Source: an uncultured Oscillospiraceae bacterium
Lineage (GTDB): Bacteria; Bacillota; Clostridia; Oscillospirales; Oscillospiraceae
Direction: 5' to 3'
NCBI GenBank assembly: GCA_934515035.1
Contig: CAKSXP010000126.1
Coordinates: forward strand, 1 to 5,927
DNA: 5,927 bases
This document shows, piece by piece, positions 3,668 through 5,927 of this stretch. Position 1 is the stretch's first letter. Each line of letters begins with the position of its first letter. Both the position numbers and the translations under genes were made by a program. Under the pieces are notes generated by a model. The model had not been told where the DNA came from. It made no database searches and worked only from the letters and a program-made list of their open reading frames with translations.

Positions 3668-5927
3668 CTCCGCATATACCCATTCCAGATATCTTGATGA
3701 GCTGAATATTCTTATCAGCACGGATGCATATTCCCTGTCCACTCCGGACAGAGCGGCGCTGATCTCCGCGCCGGAAAGGCTGCTTGAGCCCTTGTTTTTC
3801 CGCGCCTGCGCCACTGCGCCAAAGGCTTCGGCATAGACGTCTGCGGGCACGCCGTAGGCCTGCGCGGTCGCGGCCTTGTCTCTCTGGCCGCTGGAAAGCC
3901 CGGAGTATTCGCTGAACGCCTTGTATTTTTCCGTGTCTGTCAGGCCCTTTGTGCCGCTTATCGCCTGGATCTTCTGCGCCGTACTGACGGTGTTTTCCCC
4001 TGCCTCCGGTGTCAGCGCGGCAACGGAGTCGAACACGGCCTTGGCGTGTTCGGGCCTGAGACCGGCATCTGCCAGTGCGTTATACTTGTCTGCGTCCGCG
4101 CCGATGACAGTGGAATAGGTGAACGCATCCTTGGCATATTCCTTCTGGCCCGGAGTCAGACCGCGGATCATGTCGATGACATACTCAAGCTCCGTCTGCT
4201 TTGCGGTCGCGTTTTTGCTCTCGTCTTTGTTGATGTCCTTATAGGCGTTGACGATGTCGAACCACTTCTCGGTGTCTATGCCCTTCGCCGCCGCGCCTGC
4301 CGCCCTGTTAAGCGCCATTGTGTTCAGAACATTGTCAATAACGTCTCTCTGGTTCTGTCTGAGTCTGTTGTAAGCGTCGATAGCCGCGTCGATGGCGGTA
4401 TAATCGGGCGTGGTGGCGTCGTCGCCGTCCGTCGCTGCCTTATACCCGTCGTTGAATGCGCCCTTGATCTCGTGATACTGGTCAAGATCGATGCCCGCGT
4501 CATAAACGGACCTGTTCTTCGCATAGTCCGTGCCGAGCTTGTCGGCAACATCCTCGGGAACGTCAACGCCGGATTCAAACAGCGCCTCGATGTCTGACCA
4601 GTCATTCGTCCTGTTGGCGTCGTTAAGCATCATGTGAGCCACTATATACGCCGCCGGGTCGGACAGCCCGGCAACGTCCGCCTGTTCCGCTGTCTGCCCG
4701 GCTATTTCTGCCTTGGCCGCATCCTTGGCGTATTCCTTGATCTCCTGCATCGCCTCGACCTTTTCGTTCCCGTCAAGTATGTCGTAAATTTCCGAGGCAA
4801 TAAAGTCGTTGGCCGTCTCAAGATACACCTCGCCGTATTTGCTTTGGAACTGCGTTTTCTGCTCTGCGCTCATCTCATAGGTCTCGCCGTTGTAGGTAAA
4901 CCTGTTCGGAGCCTTTCGGTCCGGATATGCCGAGGCAAGCCCCGTCTCGTCATACAGCCTGTCAAGCTCGTTTTCAAGCTCCGTTTCGCTGTATTTCGTC
5001 ATGGAGCCGGGAAGAATATTGGTGTTCATCATATTGATAAACCAGTCGGTCGAATCCTCCCCGTAGGTCATATCGTTTCCGTAGCTGTCTGTCTTCGCCG
5101 GAAGAGTCTGGCGCAGTCCGGGAATACCGGCCTTTATCTCGTCTATCGTCTGGTTCAGAAGATCCCGGCTTGTATAGGCATTCCTCTGCGTCAGATCCGT
5201 CCCCTGCGCAATTCCCTTCAGGGCATTGGGCACCAGACCGGACACTGTGCCCGCGCCAAGCTCCGCGATTGCATCAATCGCCTTTCCCCCGGCGGTGTCA
5301 GCATCCGAGTATTCATAGGCCTGAACCATGTCGGATATCGTGTCCATAACGGGCAGATCAAGCAAGGATTGTATGGTGCCTTCAAGAGAGTCCCTGACGA
5401 AAGTGCCAACTCCCGCGCTTCCGTCCTTCAGATCCTCTGCCATGAGCGCCCCGGTGGTCATTATGGCGTTGAGAGGGTCCAGAAAGCCCAGAGACATGAG
5501 AAGATCGTCGTCTCTCCAGTCCGTATCCTCGCCCCTCAGCAGTCTCATGAGTGCGGATAGATTTATCTGCGTGCCATACTGCCCTTTCTGCTTGTCCATC
5601 GCGGTCTTGTTCTTGTCCTCATCGTCTCTGCCGCTGCCAAGCACTTTTATAACGCCTGAAAGTGCTGCCGCAGTAGATAGCGCCAGCAGGCCGGTGCCCG
5701 TCATCGCCCTGCCGAGGGACTGCACGGCTCTTGCCTGCTGAGCTGCCGTCAGACTGCCGTTTTTCGCCGCTATGAACGTCTGCGTCAGCCTCGTCCCGCT
5801 CTCTATAATGGCTGTGGGAGAATACTCATAAGCCCTTGCGGCAAGGTTTGTCGGCACCTTTGCAAACGGCATTGCCAGCTCACCGGCGCCAACTCCGTTC
5901 TCTCCGCCTATCTTGAGGTTGTCCGCC
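3665..5927 (-). CDS. C-terminal part of a large phage/mobile-element polyvalent protein (LPD38-like), N-terminus outside window
   Basis: The frame is open from the right edge to TGA at 3665-3667 and gives 753 residues. The Met at 5872 is internal, because 18 more in-frame codons precede it with no stop and no convincing ribosome binding site. The visible start, PFAKVPTNLAARAYEYSP (about residues 20-37), a hydrophobic Ala/Gly/Leu segment (76-97), a DPLNAI stretch (150-155), VPNALKG (232-238) and IPGLRQTLP (268-276) are what I recall of the C-terminal 'large polyvalent protein-associated domain 38' of giant phage and conjugative-element proteins. Those are thought to be packaged and injected with DNA and often carry peptidase, methyltransferase or helicase domains further N-terminal. 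After about residue 300 the chain is acidic, Ala-rich and helical, with degenerate repeats around a 'G-I/V-D/P-x-x-x-Y/W' core to the C-terminus. It is the last element gene before the att site. No catalytic motif is seen in this part. The domain name is from memory, with moderate certainty. Confidence 0.7.
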   Translation of the reverse strand, partial: ADNLKIGGENGVGAGELAMPFAKVPTNLAARAYEYSPTAIIESGTRLTQTFIAAKNGSLTAAQQARAVQSLGRAMTGTGLLALSTAAALSGVIKVLGSGRDDEDKNKTAMDKQKGQYGTQINLSALMRLLRGEDTDWRDDDLLMSLGFLDPLNAIMTTGALMAEDLKDGSAGVGTFVRDSLEGTIQSLLDLPVMDTISDMVQAYEYSDADTAGGKAIDAIAELGAGTVSGLVPNALKGIAQGTDLTQRNAYTSRDLLNQTIDEIKAGIPGLRQTLPAKTDSYGNDMTYGEDSTDWFINMMNTNILPGSMTKYSETELENELDRLYDETGLASAYPDRKAPNRFTYNGETYEMSAEQKTQFQSKYGEVYLETANDFIASEIYDILDGNEKVEAMQEIKEYAKDAAKAEIAGQTAEQADVAGLSDPAAYIVAHMMLNDANRTNDWSDIEALFESGVDVPEDVADKLGTDYAKNRSVYDAGIDLDQYHEIKGAFNDGYKAATDGDDATTPDYTAIDAAIDAYNRLRQNQRDVIDNVLNTMALNRAAGAAAKGIDTEKWFDIVNAYKDINKDESKNATAKQTELEYVIDMIRGLTPGQKEYAKDAFTYSTVIGADADKYNALADAGLRPEHAKAVFDSVAALTPEAGENTVSTAQKIQAISGTKGLTDTEKYKAFSEYSGLSSGQRDKAATAQAYGVPADVYAEAFGAVAQARKNKGSSSLSGAEISAALSGVDREYASVLIRIFSSSRYLEWVYAE

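Noticed and set aside
4634..5560. + strand open frame of 308 codons opposite the polyvalent gene
   Set aside because: It is an antisense shadow in a GC-rich gene; the sequence is Arg/Leu/Val-rich without domains, and the minus strand frame covers the whole region.
5870..5872. Met at 5872 as the true start of the polyvalent protein
   Set aside because: Eighteen in-frame codons precede it up to the window edge without a stop, the upstream bases lack a convincing Shine-Dalgarno sequence, and the sequence begins inside a domain.
1..5927. CRISPR array, insertion sequence ends, riboswitch or toxin-antitoxin pair
   Set aside because: I found no regularly spaced long repeats, no transposase, no recognisable riboswitch fold in the leaders and no small paired genes.

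Overview
The window looks like a chromosome/mobile-element junction in a Gram-positive anaerobe of the class Clostridia (Bacillota). The Clostridia assignment rests on the type of thymidylate kinase (FPRYD and DRYTTSN motifs), the 'DGLYNQKY'-type sirtuin, the GGAGG ribosome binding sites, and a small one-TM protein of a kind common in Clostridia. The family or genus cannot be fixed from the sequence alone; base composition is moderately GC-rich.

Layout. At the left edge (1-75, + strand) is the C-terminal tail of a Gly/Cys-rich protein, followed by a rho-independent terminator. That terminator overlaps the 3' end of a convergent gene. From 2825 down to 135 (minus strand) lies a tightly packed four-gene operon. 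In transcription order it encodes a SIR2-family NAD-dependent deacylase, a WecG/TagA/CpsF-family glycosyltransferase, thymidylate kinase and 5-formyltetrahydrofolate cyclo-ligase. The first two junctions are ATGA overlaps and the third has a 2-nt gap. A good promoter (TTGCGA-17-TATAAT) precedes the operon, with a near-perfect 16-bp palindrome in its spacer. Upstream of it (3003-3392, minus) is a small membrane-anchored protein with a probable TTG start.

At 3464-3526 (minus) is the 3' portion of a tRNA-Ser(GCU), running from the anticodon stem to the encoded CCA and followed by a strong terminator. Its 5' part (acceptor 5' strand, D-arm) is missing. In its place is AT-rich DNA with a tandem 9-bp repeat, an inverted repeat and a promoter. 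This is what one end of an element integrated in a tRNA gene looks like. The tRNA points away from the right side, so the chromosome is on the left and the element on the right. The only element gene in view (3665-5927, minus, open at the right edge) is the C-terminal 753 residues of a very large protein resembling phage/conjugative-element 'polyvalent' proteins (LPD38-like).

Functional reading. Thymidylate kinase and the folate enzyme both serve dTMP/one-carbon metabolism. The sirtuin and glycosyltransferase share their transcript for reasons the sequence does not explain. No complete novel defence or catalytic system is visible. The most interesting part is the 3433-3667 boundary, where an element promoter faces outward across the truncated tRNA.
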